A stretch of DNA of 64,000 nucleotides from an uncultured Candidatus Peregrinibacteria bacterium (GCA_903854335.1 CAINVY010000005.1:1-64000); one strand, 5' to 3'; numbered from the stretch's first letter, positions 17,262 through 25,702 are shown. The notes: generated by a model not told the origin, from the letters alone. Made by a program: numbers and translations.

Positions 17262-17267
17262 CGCCCC

Positions 17268-18410
17268 ATCGCCCTCCCCCCGCTACCCAAGGCACCCCAG
17301 GACCCCATCTTCCTCGTCGCCGAGGAAGCCAGGAAGGCCGGCGATCAAGCGATCAATGCATCGATCGGCATGATTCTCGATGAGAAAGGTACACCGCTCC
17401 TGCTTCCCTCCGTACGCTCTGCGACCGAGCAGTGGGCTTCCGAGGCGCTGTTGAATGGATTCCCCTATCCTCCGCTTCTCGGCCTGCCCGCATTTCGCAG
17501 TTCCGTCAGCCGTCTCATCTTCGGTGAGGAACAGCTCATCGCATCGATCGCCGCTACGGGCGGAACCGGAGCACTCGCGCTCAATGTGAAATTGTTGAAG
17601 TTGATGGGAATACGGCGCGTCGTCCTCCCGGTTCCGTCATGGCCCAATCATCTGCGCATGCTCCGTGCGAACGACATGGAAGTGATCGACGTCCCCTTCC
17701 TCGAGGACGGCGAGCCTTCTATTGCAGCGCTCCTCGACGTTGCGGAGAAAGCAGATCACCCTCTGGGGTTTCTCCTTCAGGAGAACTGCCACAATCCCAC
17801 GGGCAAGAAGTGGCAAGCATCCGATCTGGAACATCTTGCGGATGCCCTCAGGCGAAAGAACCACATCGTTCTCGTCGACTGCGCGTACCAGGGACTGGGC
17901 GAGGGCGTGGAAGAGGACATCTCGATGATTTCGATGTTGCGCGCTGCATCCGTCGGGCTGCTCGTGTCTTGGTCTGCATCGAAGAACCATACGATGTACG
18001 GACTGCGGACGGGGCTCGCAGCCGCGTGTGCGCAGAATGAGGATGAGAAAGAAACGATCGAAGGGCACTACCGGATCCTGACGCGCGAGATGCATTCGGC
18101 TTCTCCCACTCCCGGACAGCACATCGTCTCCCTCGTGCAGGAGAACTTCGCCGAGGACTGGCGCCATGACCTCGCGACTCTCCGACGAGATCTGCATCGA
18201 AGACGTACGCATCTCATCGAAACATTCCCGCAATGGCAAAAATGTCTGGAAGGGGTGGGACTGTACGCGGTGCTTCCGATCGAACCCCACTCCATCCGTG
18301 CGCTCCGCGAAAAACACATCTTTCTGACGGACGACGGGAGGGTGAACCTCGCGGGCATTCCGCTTTGCCGACTCGAAGAATTCACGGAAGCGCTGCACAT
18401 CTTGGCGTAA
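17268..18410 (+). CDS. Aspartate/aromatic aminotransferase family, probable AUC start
   Basis: The ORF track starts at ATG 17370 (346 aa), but the conserved N-terminus lies upstream in frame: PQDPIFLVAEEARKAGDQAINASIG matches the class I aspartate aminotransferase start (DPI...INL.vG...DE.G). Between the in-frame stop at 17256 and 17370 there is no ATG, GTG, TTG or CTG; ATC at 17268 sits 6 nt after a TAGAAT hexamer, giving 380 aa. Family features present are LPSVRSATEQW, ATGGTGALAL, PSWPNHLRM, QENCHNPTGKKW, VDCAYQGLGEG, SWSASKNHTMYGLRTG (PLP-binding Lys in SASKN) and TPGQHIVSLV. PLP-dependent, cytoplasmic; probable oxaloacetate-to-aspartate step after PpcA. Alternatives are a start at 17370 or an assembly error in the first codon. 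Confidence 0.85.
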   Translation: MALPPLPKAPQDPIFLVAEEARKAGDQAINASIGMILDEKGTPLLLPSVRSATEQWASEALLNGFPYPPLLGLPAFRSSVSRLIFGEEQLIASIAATGGTGALALNVKLLKLMGIRRVVLPVPSWPNHLRMLRANDMEVIDVPFLEDGEPSIAALLDVAEKADHPLGFLLQENCHNPTGKKWQASDLEHLADALRRKNHIVLVDCAYQGLGEGVEEDISMISMLRAASVGLLVSWSASKNHTMYGLRTGLAAACAQNEDEKETIEGHYRILTREMHSASPTPGQHIVSLVQENFAEDWRHDLATLRRDLHRRRTHLIETFPQWQKCLEGVGLYAVLPIEPHSIRALREKHIFLTDDGRVNLAGIPLCRLEEFTEALHILA

Positions 18411-18539
18411 ACCAAATGAACGGAAGTTTGAAAACTCTGCCAATTTTGCCAGTCGTCATGCATATATTTGACTAACTATTGATTCTTTGTTTTTGTATTT
18501 TTGCTTTTTGAAATTTTCTGTACACATTTTTTATTCATC

Positions 18540-18707
18540 ATGTCGAAGTACCATCAAAAATCCCCCCTCCAATTTGATGCTTTAAACACCTTTCTCTCAC
18601 CCCTATGTAATATAATGAATAATATTTTTCAACTGTCAAACACTACTAGACATACTCACGGGTACCAGTACACTCCCGCTCCTCCATCGGAGGATTATTA
18701 TGTTTGA
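18540..18707 (+). CDS. 55-aa mini-ORF, first of a coupled pair
   Basis: ATG at 18540 gives MSKYHQKSPLQFDALNTFLS... ending PPSEDYYV. No family recognised. Its stop codon overlaps the start of the next mini-ORF (ATGTTTGA). Its final codons lie inside a hairpin that hides the next gene's ribosome-binding site, so its translation could control the second ORF. Could be spurious. Confidence 0.35.
   Translation: MSKYHQKSPLQFDALNTFLSPLCNIMNNIFQLSNTTRHTHGYQYTPAPPSEDYYV
18680..18694 (+). promoter_or_regulatory. Hairpin sequestering a strong Shine-Dalgarno
   Basis: TCCTCC-ATC-GGAGGA is a perfect 6-bp inverted repeat. Its right arm contains GGAGG, 6 nt before ATG 18700. This is the clearest Shine-Dalgarno I noticed in the window, and it is base-paired. 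Confidence 0.5.
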
Positions 18708-18816
18708 CGTGAAGCTCTTCACACACCGTGCTTCACTCCATTGCGTGCTTATGCACGCATTGCTCATCACCTTTCTGGCGATAAACATGGTGATGACGCT
18801 TCCGGCTCTCAGCTAG
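18700..18816 (+). CDS. 38-aa hydrophobic mini-protein with Shine-Dalgarno
   Basis: MFDVKLFTHRASLHCVLMHA followed by a hydrophobic stretch (LLITFLAINMVMTLPALS); looks like a single membrane helix or an uncleaved signal. Preceded by GGAGG at 6-nt spacing and overlapping the upstream 55-aa ORF by 8 nt. No homologue recognised; a small membrane peptide is the most that can be said. Confidence 0.45.
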   Translation: MFDVKLFTHRASLHCVLMHALLITFLAINMVMTLPALS

Positions 18817-19036
18817 GAAAGGAGTGAATATCTGTGCATCATCGCCGTTGAAACGCTCGGAAACAATGCGATGAACTCACTGCTCTTCCCTCGCCTCGGC
18901 GACGGGAGGAATTTTGAAATATATTTTCCCCACTCTCTCCGGTTGGAAGTTCCAAAAGCGTGGGGATGCTGTCGGGTGAACGGACCGAGAGAGGACTTTT
19001 GACACGCTGCGGATAATGTCGTATCAAACGATGCGA

Positions 19037-20974
19037 TTACCAGAGGACTCCCGGGGTTCTCGCCGTGAACTCACCGCGAACCTGCTTCGCATGTGACTGC
19101 ACTGCGGCATTTTCAGCCTTGATCCGCGTAGCGTCAGCCGGATAGAGATGCTCCAAGTACTTCGAGAGAACATCGAATCCTTCCACGTTCGTCGAGAGCG
19201 CGATGAAATGCGTATTGGCAAGAATCGCCTTCCGGAATTCCTCGAACGTCTGCAGGACGAGATCATGATCTTTCTGGATCGTGTTCGTCTTCCCCATGCG
19301 GAGATACGCAGCGAGGTAATTCGTGGTGATGGAAACATCGTTGAATCTGCCGAGAAGGAACGCTTCCTCCGCGTCACGCAGAGCATCGCTGGGATTGAAC
19401 ATCGATGCCTCGATGTCGGCGAGCCTCGACCAGGCACGTGCATCTTCCGCGTTGCGAGCGATGTACGACTCCACGGCATTCTTCGCATCGGGATAGAACG
19501 TCTGCGATTCCAGAAGGGAAGCACGACTCAATTCCAGATCGCGGGAGAACCACTCTCCCCGCGCCTGGCCATACCACGAAAGCGCCGCCTGCGTGTTCTT
19601 CGCCGCTTCCGCACGACGCCCGAGAGAAGAGAGAACCAACATGCGCCCCTCGAAGAGAACAACGATCAAGATGGAGCAAGCGATGATCGCTTCCGTCCAC
19701 CGCATCACGCGCCGCATCGTCAGCGGAACGGGACAGAGCGACGGAGATGCCAACACCCCAAGCAGCAACATGAACGGAAGAACAATGGCGACGAACTGCA
19801 GATTGTAATCGATGAGGTTATGGAGCAGCACGCCGACCGACGAGACGAAGAGCGCGATAACGACGGGCTTCGAGTGCGATGGGGAGCGCCAGGCAACCCA
19901 GAACACGTACGCGATGATGAAGAGGAAGAACAGGGCTGATGGAACACCGCGCTCCATCATGAGCTTGAGGAACACATTGTGCGGATGATCCGATGTCGCA
20001 AGGACGCTCTCCTCGAGACGCGGCTGGACGAACCGGAAGCTGTACGGCCCCCACCCGAAGAGCGGCCGCATCGCGCCGAGCATAAAGGATTGTCGGAAGA
20101 ATCCGAAACGTTCGGTAAGTGAGGATGTGCCTTCGTCCGCCGTAAAGGTCGCCTTGCGAGCCACGGACTCGACCTCGTGAAACTGTCCACGCGCCGCGTT
20201 GCAGGAAACAAATGTGACAAGCGCGAGTGCAGCGACGAGGATGAACGACCGCAGAGTCGACTTCACTTCGAGCTTCTTCCCCGCCGCAATCCACTGAAGA
20301 GCTCCGAGCAATATACACTGGATCACAAAGACGAGGAACCCGCCGCGGGAGAACGAGAGCAAGAGACATCCGATGACAAACCCCAGCACGAAATCACGCG
20401 CGATGCGCGAGCGAGGAGTCTTCGAAACCTGCGACCATCGATAGACGAAGGGCCATGTCATCAGCAACATCTCGGCCCATGCGTTGGGCCAGTAGTCGGT
20501 CACATGTCCGATGAAAAAGAACGTCCCCACGAAGCGACTGACCGGCTGTAAGACGTACACGAAAACGCCGATGACGCAGCCGACGATCGTGAGGATGACG
20601 AGGAGCTGAATCAAACGCATCGCAAACTTCGACGAGCTGTCTGCGCCGCTCCTGCGCATCATCCAGAAGAAGAGCAAGAAAAGTGTCCCGTCTCGCAGCA
20701 CCTCGTCGAGTCCGTAGTTCTGCGTGAGCGACAAGACGTAACTGATGATCGTCCAGAGGAGAAAGAGCATAACCGCGCTCCAGAGCTCCGGGGGGACGTC
20801 CTTGCCATTCGACATGCGGCGCTCATGCCAAAGTGTCGCAATCACGAGGATGGCTCCGACCGCACCAAGGAGCCACGTCGCCTCGATCCCCTTCCCGCCG
20901 CGCCAGAAGAAAGCGAAGGCGAGGACACAGAGAAGGAGGAATTGGAACGCTTGAGAGAGGGATGGGATCTTCAT
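19037..20974 (-). CDS. O-antigen ligase/polymerase (Wzy_C) family membrane protein with C-terminal TPR region
   Basis: 645 aa from ATG 20974 (MKIPSLSQAFQFLLLC); the track's longer N-terminus runs into the tRNA-Leu copy. About ten or more hydrophobic helices occupy residues 1-430. The Wzy_C signature is RPLFGWGPYSFRFVQPRLEE followed by DHPHNVFLKLMMERGVPSAL. After the last helix (~430) the remainder is soluble, helical and TPR-like (ALSWYGQARGEWFSRDLELS, ARAWSRLADIEASMFNPSDA, RMGKTNTIQKDHDLVLQTFE). Likely polymerises or ligates a surface glycan, or glycosylates surface proteins, on the outer face of the membrane; substrate unknown. Confidence 0.85.
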   Translation of the reverse strand: MKIPSLSQAFQFLLLCVLAFAFFWRGGKGIEATWLLGAVGAILVIATLWHERRMSNGKDVPPELWSAVMLFLLWTIISYVLSLTQNYGLDEVLRDGTLFLLFFWMMRRSGADSSSKFAMRLIQLLVILTIVGCVIGVFVYVLQPVSRFVGTFFFIGHVTDYWPNAWAEMLLMTWPFVYRWSQVSKTPRSRIARDFVLGFVIGCLLLSFSRGGFLVFVIQCILLGALQWIAAGKKLEVKSTLRSFILVAALALVTFVSCNAARGQFHEVESVARKATFTADEGTSSLTERFGFFRQSFMLGAMRPLFGWGPYSFRFVQPRLEESVLATSDHPHNVFLKLMMERGVPSALFFLFIIAYVFWVAWRSPSHSKPVVIALFVSSVGVLLHNLIDYNLQFVAIVLPFMLLLGVLASPSLCPVPLTMRRVMRWTEAIIACSILIVVLFEGRMLVLSSLGRRAEAAKNTQAALSWYGQARGEWFSRDLELSRASLLESQTFYPDAKNAVESYIARNAEDARAWSRLADIEASMFNPSDALRDAEEAFLLGRFNDVSITTNYLAAYLRMGKTNTIQKDHDLVLQTFEEFRKAILANTHFIALSTNVEGFDVLSKYLEHLYPADATRIKAENAAVQSHAKQVRGEFTARTPGVLW

Positions 20975-21022
20975 GGCAACATGATTGCATATTTTCACGT
21001 CGTGATGCACTCTCGTTTTCGT

Positions 21023-21028
21023 TACAAT
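21023..21028 (+). promoter_or_regulatory. -10 hexamer in front of the truncated tRNA-Leu copy
   Basis: TACAAT, 8 nt before the truncated copy. Transcription of the tRNA-Leu locus probably starts at the truncated copy rather than at the intact gene. Confidence 0.4.
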
Positions 21029-21036
21029 GGACGTAA

Positions 21037-21086
21037 GCCCAGGTGGCGAAATGGCAGACCTGCCTGCCGGTAGGCAGGCGCGCACG
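21037..21086 (+). pseudogene. Truncated 5' copy of tRNA-Leu(CAG), split by a 20-bp palindrome
   Basis: Positions 21037-21059 repeat nt 1-23 of the intact tRNA-Leu and 21080-21086 (GCGCACG) repeat nt 24-30. Between them sits the 20-bp palindrome. Beyond nt 30 the homology ends. The copy lies 93 bp upstream of the intact gene. Confidence 0.8.
21060..21079. repeat. 20-bp palindromic insert (copy 1)
   Basis: CTGCCTGCCGGTAGGCAGGC, near-perfect palindrome, inserted between C and G of the tRNA-Leu copy; the intact gene 93 bp downstream is the empty site. Same unit as 30344-30363 with one base different. Confidence 0.8.
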
Positions 21087-21129
21087 TGGTACCATAGGAA
21101 TGCTTACTGAAATAACTGAGTTCATCATT

Positions 21130-21215
21130 GCCCAGGTGGCGAAATGGCAGACGCGCACGCTTCAGGAGCGTGTGGGAGCAATCCCTTGGAGGTTCAAGTC
21201 CTCTCCTGGGCACCA
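21130..21215 (+). tRNA. tRNA-Leu (anticodon CAG)
   Basis: 86 nt with encoded CCA. Acceptor GCCCAGG/CCTGGGC; anticodon stem CACGC/GCGTG with loop TTCAGGA (CAG, decodes CUG); long variable arm GGGA-GCAA-TCCC; T arm GGAGG-TTCAAGT-CCTCT. Class II tRNA as expected for Leu. Confidence 0.97.
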
Positions 21216-21317
21216 GCAATCGCGAGGCGGATGCTGGTGCTTGCATGAAAACCAACGCCGAGACCGCCAGCACACTATTTACTTTGGTCTGCGTTCGCTG
21301 AACAATGACCCTCCTGT

Positions 21318-21848
21318 ATGCAAAACGAAAAACCGCGCGGCAATGGTACGTCCAAAGAGCACTCTCTCATCATCCTCAAATCCGATGCCGTCGAGCAGGA
21401 AATTTGTCTCGAAGTTCTCAGGCGAATCGTGGAAGAAACCAGCTGCAGGATCGTTGCGATGAAAATTGCCAGACTCACATCACCCATTTTGCGAGAACAT
21501 TACGCGCACATCGCGGATAAGCCGTTCTTCCCGGAGATTGAAAAATATATGATGAAGACTGAGGTTTGGATCGCCATTCTGGAAGGAAGAAACGGTTGTA
21601 TCGAGAAGATTCGAAATATCCTTGGCGCAACGAATCCCAATGATGCCGCAGACGGAACGATTCGCGCGGAGTACGGAAAAGCTGAGGGGAAGAATATTTT
21701 CAACGTAGCTCATGCCTCTGACTCGACGGAAGCCGCTCGCAGAGAAATTCCCATTTTCTTCCGTGAGGATGAAGTCTCAAGCCTCATGCCGGATCTTGCC
21801 AGACGTATTTGGACGGATGCGACGGAGATGCAAACACAGAACTCATGA
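21318..21848 (+). CDS. ndk: Nucleoside diphosphate kinase
   Basis: 176 aa, ~30 longer than typical because of N- and C-terminal tails. Family positions: SLIILKSDAVEQE (KPDAV with Pro to Ser), FFPEIEKYMMKTEVWIAILEG, IRNILGATNPNDAADGTIRAEYG and NVAHASDSTEAARREI, in which the catalytic His is present. Transfers gamma-phosphate between NTPs and NDPs in the cytoplasm. Codon use looks AT-richer than flanking genes. Isolated, downstream of tRNA-Leu. Confidence 0.92.
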   Translation: MQNEKPRGNGTSKEHSLIILKSDAVEQEICLEVLRRIVEETSCRIVAMKIARLTSPILREHYAHIADKPFFPEIEKYMMKTEVWIAILEGRNGCIEKIRNILGATNPNDAADGTIRAEYGKAEGKNIFNVAHASDSTEAARREIPIFFREDEVSSLMPDLARRIWTDATEMQTQNS

Positions 21849-21889
21849 AAGAGATGAAAGAGTTCGAGTCTCTCTATCGGCTTCTTTAT

Positions 21890-22870
21890 CTAGCGCTTGA
21901 ATTCTCTAGTGAGAGCAGTGGGAACGATTTCAATGAGGGATATTTTGCAATCCGGGTGCTCTGCATTCCATTGTGAGACATTGAACGTATGAACTGCTCC
22001 GAAGACCACAACACCAAAGTCTCCTCCATCTTTGATCATCAGATTCAATGCCATGTCTTCACGATTCTTAAACACCAATGGATTATCCTTGAAACTCCTC
22101 CCTTCCTTTAATGATTTGAATACTACTTCCCCTGCGTCTTGGCAGGAGGTGTACGTTTCAGCAGGCAAGAGCTTAAATGTATCTCTATACTTCCGTGCGA
22201 CACGGAGCGCCCCCATCCGTTCATTGTCTTTCTGTTGCCTTTTTCTATTCTCATTCTGAACGGCTGTGTAATAAGACTCAGCATCGCCGGTTTCCAAGTA
22301 GTGCAATTCGGCTCGATATTGAGGCAACTGAGGCGCATGTCCTCCTCTGTCCTTCCTCTCAATATTCTCTAAATCTTCAACGATTTTCCGGAGTTCCTCA
22401 ATCTTTTGCGGCGTTCTTTCGGGCAACTGTCTTATGAATGAATTCATATCCTGTGTCACATTGGCATTCATGTATACATCAACAACTTTCGGATCACAGA
22501 TGGACTCAAGGTAGCAACTTCGCAACTGAACATTCGGCTGCGTCACAAGTTCGCTGAGAATACATTCAATGTCATTTTGCGTTTCTAGCGCACGAGGCGT
22601 CATTCCAACATCAATTCTTTCGTGCTCCTGCAATACATGAACCAAACAATAGCGTGCTCCAGGCGTGCAGTGCTTTTTGATTTGGCCCGCTCCATTCAGC
22701 GTCTCGGGAAAATTACAGAGAAATTTATTCGCCGGAGTGTCCGGCGTGAGGACATGTTCCATCCTCTTGATGGCATATCCTCCCAGGAGTGCAATCGCTG
22801 TCGCCCCCGCTCCTGCAATCCACTTCCGTCTCGACATACTCCCTTCTTTGGATTCTTCAGGCTGTTTCAT
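21890..22870 (-). CDS. TraB/GumN-like predicted membrane-anchored protein
   Basis: 326 aa. Tat-like or anchor N-terminus (SRRKWIAGAGATAIALLGGYAI). The exterior part has an early His motif (CLVHVLQEHERID) and a late block (FKNREDMALNLMIKDGGDFGVVVFGAVHTFNV) that resembles the RN..MA.....(V)VVVGAAH motif of TraB/TIKI/GumN-like proteins. The middle contains a charged coiled-coil-like stretch (QKIEELRKIVEDLENIERKD). The gene is AT-rich. Function not established; the family resemblance is tentative. Confidence 0.75.
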   Translation of the reverse strand: MKQPEESKEGSMSRRKWIAGAGATAIALLGGYAIKRMEHVLTPDTPANKFLCNFPETLNGAGQIKKHCTPGARYCLVHVLQEHERIDVGMTPRALETQNDIECILSELVTQPNVQLRSCYLESICDPKVVDVYMNANVTQDMNSFIRQLPERTPQKIEELRKIVEDLENIERKDRGGHAPQLPQYRAELHYLETGDAESYYTAVQNENRKRQQKDNERMGALRVARKYRDTFKLLPAETYTSCQDAGEVVFKSLKEGRSFKDNPLVFKNREDMALNLMIKDGGDFGVVVFGAVHTFNVSQWNAEHPDCKISLIEIVPTALTREFKR

Positions 22871-23024
22871 GGCTCTAATATTATATCATATCATGTATAT
22901 TTTGTCATTGTTCCTCTCCATGAAGAAATGCGTCGTTTTCAGCTCATTTCATAAAATGTAAATGTCTTCCTCCCTCCGACGCTCTACACCAGCATCCTCA
23001 GAGATATGACGTATACTAATGCGG

Positions 23025-24698
23025 ATGAAGAGAGACTGTCGCCAATGCCGGCACCCATTTGATACCGCAGAGCGCGATCTCGCGTTCCTGGAAAAGGTTT
23101 CGCCCGTGTTTGCAGAAAAGGTGGAATTGATTTCGCCGCCGTCGCTTTGTCCTCGCTGTCGCATGCAGAGGAGATTTTCCTATCGCAATGAGCGTGCGCT
23201 GTACCGGCGCACATGCGATCAGACCGGCAACCCCCTCATCTCCTTCTATCGATCCGATGCGCCGTTCAAAGTGTACGAGAAAGATGCGTGGTGGAGTGAT
23301 GCGTGGGACGCGCTTTCGTACGGCCGAGAGGTGAATCTCTCGCAATCGTTCTTCGATCAGATTGCGAACCTCCGAACCGTCGTCCCCCGCCTCGGCATGC
23401 TCCTCTCTCCGGATGAGGGCAGCGCGTACTCGCCCTACTGCATGTACACGAAGCGCTGCTACATGTGTGTCTCGTGCGTCGTGAATGAGGACTCGCTCTA
23501 CTGCTATCAGGCGAATGATGCGAAGGACTGTGCGGACTGCAACAGCGTCACGCGATGCGAGCGCTGCTACGAGTGCGTGTACTGCTTCGGCTTGCAAACC
23601 TCAGCATTCTGCAAAGACTGCGAAAACGGGAGCGGCCTCTTCTTCTGCCAAGACTGCAAAGGCTGCACGGACTGCATCGGGTGCAAGAACCTCGTGAACA
23701 AGAAACTTCATGTCTTCAACAAGCCAGTGAGCGCGGAGACATTCGCCGCGCTACGCGCTCAACTCTCCTCACAATCGACACTCGCAGACATCGCCGAGAA
23801 ATGCCGAGCCCTCTCGCTCACACTGCCGACCCGATCAACGCATATCGTCGGCTGCGAAAACTGCACGGGAGATCACCTGCGCAACTGCAAGAACGTTTCG
23901 GCGTGCTTCGATGCCATGCATCTGGAAGATTGCAGCTTCGTCTGCCCCTGCCCGCAGCCGACCAAGGACACACATGACGCGCACTACTCGCCGCAATCGG
24001 AGCTGATCTACGACTGCATGAGCGCCGTCCGGTCATCACGCATGCGCTTCTCGCTGCACTCCTGGGACTGTGATGACCTCTCCTACTGCGACGAATGCTA
24101 CAACTGTAAGCACCTCTTCGGATGCATCGGACTGCGCCACAAGGAGTACTGCATCCTGAACAAGCAGTACACGAAGGAAGAATACGAACACCTCGTGCCG
24201 CTGATCATCGCGCACATGCGTGAGGCACAGGAATGGGGAGAGTATTTCCCGATCGCAAATAGCCCCTTCGCCTACAACGAAACCATCGCGCAGGACGAAT
24301 TCCCCCTCGCGAAGGAAGAAGTGCTCGCGCGCGGATGGCAATGGCAGGAGAAGACGGACGATATGCCGAAGGTGACGAAGATCATCCCCGCAATGCAGTT
24401 GCCCGACTCCATCGACGCCATTCCCGATGACGTGTGCAACTGGGCCATCGAGTGCGCGGTCACCAAACGCCCCTTCAAGATCATCAAGCAGGAATTGGAT
24501 TTCTACCGATCGATGCGTCTCCCCGTCGCGCGCCTGCACCCCGACGAGCGGCATCACAGGAGAATGACGCTGCGCAATCCCCGCAATCTCTGGCGACGCC
24601 CCTGCGCGACGTGCGGAAAGGAAATGCAAACGACGTACGCGCCTGAACGACCGGAGATCGTCTGCTGTGAGGAGTGCTACCTCAAAGAGGTGTATTGA
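23025..24698 (+). CDS. Cys-rich multi-zinc-ribbon protein
   Basis: ~557 aa. About 60 cysteines, mostly as CxxC/CxxxxC pairs. N-terminal CRQCRHPFDT and LCPRCRMQRRFSYRNERALY form one zinc ribbon. A central array (KRCYMCVSCVV, CADCNSVTRCERCYECVYCF, FFCQDCKGCTDCIGCKNL) and a second array (GCENCTGDHLRNCKN, CDDLSYCDECYNCKHLFGCIGL) follow. Two units end in related tails (NKKLHVFNKPVS; HKEYCILNKQYTKEEYEHL), suggesting internal duplication. A last CATCGK...CCEECY knuckle closes it. Similar proteins recur in CPR genomes; their function is unknown. TATACT ends 7 nt before ATG 23025, which is why I prefer that start over 23019. Confidence 0.88.
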   Translation: MKRDCRQCRHPFDTAERDLAFLEKVSPVFAEKVELISPPSLCPRCRMQRRFSYRNERALYRRTCDQTGNPLISFYRSDAPFKVYEKDAWWSDAWDALSYGREVNLSQSFFDQIANLRTVVPRLGMLLSPDEGSAYSPYCMYTKRCYMCVSCVVNEDSLYCYQANDAKDCADCNSVTRCERCYECVYCFGLQTSAFCKDCENGSGLFFCQDCKGCTDCIGCKNLVNKKLHVFNKPVSAETFAALRAQLSSQSTLADIAEKCRALSLTLPTRSTHIVGCENCTGDHLRNCKNVSACFDAMHLEDCSFVCPCPQPTKDTHDAHYSPQSELIYDCMSAVRSSRMRFSLHSWDCDDLSYCDECYNCKHLFGCIGLRHKEYCILNKQYTKEEYEHLVPLIIAHMREAQEWGEYFPIANSPFAYNETIAQDEFPLAKEEVLARGWQWQEKTDDMPKVTKIIPAMQLPDSIDAIPDDVCNWAIECAVTKRPFKIIKQELDFYRSMRLPVARLHPDERHHRRMTLRNPRNLWRRPCATCGKEMQTTYAPERPEIVCCEECYLKEVY

Positions 24699-24708
24699 TG
24701 CGAAGCGC

Positions 24709-25212
24709 TCATACGTGACAGGAGCCAAGCCCCCTCTTCTCGAGGTACCGCTGATGATAATCCTCGGCGCGGTAAAAGGTCTGAGCGGGTTCAATCTGCG
24801 TCACGATCGGGCTCTTCCACTTTCCGGACTTCTCGAGAGCGGTTTTCGATGCTTCCGCGAGCCGCCGCTGATCGTCCGAGTGCGTGAAGATCACGGAGCG
24901 ATACTGCGTGCCGACGTCCGGCCCCTGACGATTGTGTTGCGTCGGATCGTGATTGGCCCAGAACGTCTCGAGGAGCTTCTCGTAGGAAACGACTACGGGA
25001 TCGAACATCACCTGCACGACCTCCGCGTGGCCGGTGCGATCGGTGCACACATCTTCGTAGTTCGGATGCTCCGTCATCCCCCCTTCGTATCCGGACACGG
25101 CATCCAAGACGCCGGGGACAGCGTGAAACGTTTCCTCTACTCCCCAGAAACATCCGGCACCAAAGGTCGCCAACGTTGCCGATGATGATGCGCGGGTTTC
25201 CATGGTCATCAT
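24709..25212 (-). CDS. msrA: Peptide-methionine (S)-S-oxide reductase
   Basis: 167 aa. Catalytic [12 protein letters not shown] near residue 20, then [54 protein letters not shown] and the C-terminal [13 protein letters not shown], a complete MsrA core. Reduces the S epimer of methionine sulfoxide. Its ATG overlaps the msrB stop by 4 nt, so the two are co-translated (msrB first). No signal peptide, hence cytoplasmic repair. Confidence 0.96.
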   Translation of the reverse strand: MMTMETRASSSATLATFGAGCFWGVEETFHAVPGVLDAVSGYEGGMTEHPNYEDVCTDRTGHAEVVQVMFDPVVVSYEKLLETFWANHDPTQHNRQGPDVGTQYRSVIFTHSDDQRRLAEASKTALEKSGKWKSPIVTQIEPAQTFYRAEDYHQRYLEKRGLGSCHV

Positions 25213-25604
25213 GAGACATCCTTCACGAACTCGAGTGCGACCGAGTTGAGACAGTATCTCTTCCCGGACAAAAGCGGGCCGTCATCGAAGACGTGCCCGA
25301 GGTGCGCGTCGCACTGCGCGCAGAGAATTTCCGTGCGATGCATGCCGAAGGCATGATCAGGATGCTCTTCTATGTGGCCTTCGATGGGCTGCGTGAAGCT
25401 GGGCCACCCCGTTCCCGATTCAAACTTCGCCTGGGACGCAAAGAGCGGGAGTCCGCAACACACGCAGACGTACGTTCCCGTATCCTTCTGATGCAGGAGC
25501 GCTCCGCAGAACGCGGGCTCCGTCCCCTTCCCTCTCGTGACCTCGTACTGCTCGGGGGTCAGCTGCTCTCGCCACTGCGCGTCGGTTTTGAAGATTTTTT
25601 CCAT
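25209..25604 (-). CDS. msrB: Peptide-methionine (R)-S-oxide reductase
   Basis: 131 aa. Zinc-binding CVCCG and [12 protein letters not shown] pairs, [13 protein letters not shown] and the catalytic Cys in [12 protein letters not shown] identify MsrB. Reduces the R epimer of methionine sulfoxide, complementing MsrA encoded immediately downstream in the same operon. Confidence 0.96.
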   Translation of the reverse strand: MEKIFKTDAQWREQLTPEQYEVTRGKGTEPAFCGALLHQKDTGTYVCVCCGLPLFASQAKFESGTGWPSFTQPIEGHIEEHPDHAFGMHRTEILCAQCDAHLGHVFDDGPLLSGKRYCLNSVALEFVKDVS

Positions 25605-25702
25605 GAGAGGGATGAACTTTAATTCTATGACTGCCTCCGCTCCCGCTCAAGGAGAATCCCTTCAAATTGCAGGAAAACAAAAGCAGGGTAGGATGCACGC
25701 AC

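Larger units (their letters stand above)
18411..19036. other. 626-bp AT-rich stretch with two coupled mini-ORFs and little else
   Basis: Between the aminotransferase stop and the O-antigen ligase stop. The first ~250 bp are T-rich. Two overlapping small ORFs (18540-18707, 18700-18816) are the only plausible genes. A second Shine-Dalgarno-like AAAGGAG follows directly after the second ORF (~18818-18824) but no convincing ORF starts there. Nothing recognisable in 18850-19036. Confidence 0.5.

Noticed and set aside
18839-19027. 62-aa minus-strand ORF after the O-antigen ligase gene
   Set aside because: No start context, no motif, and composition like non-coding sequence.
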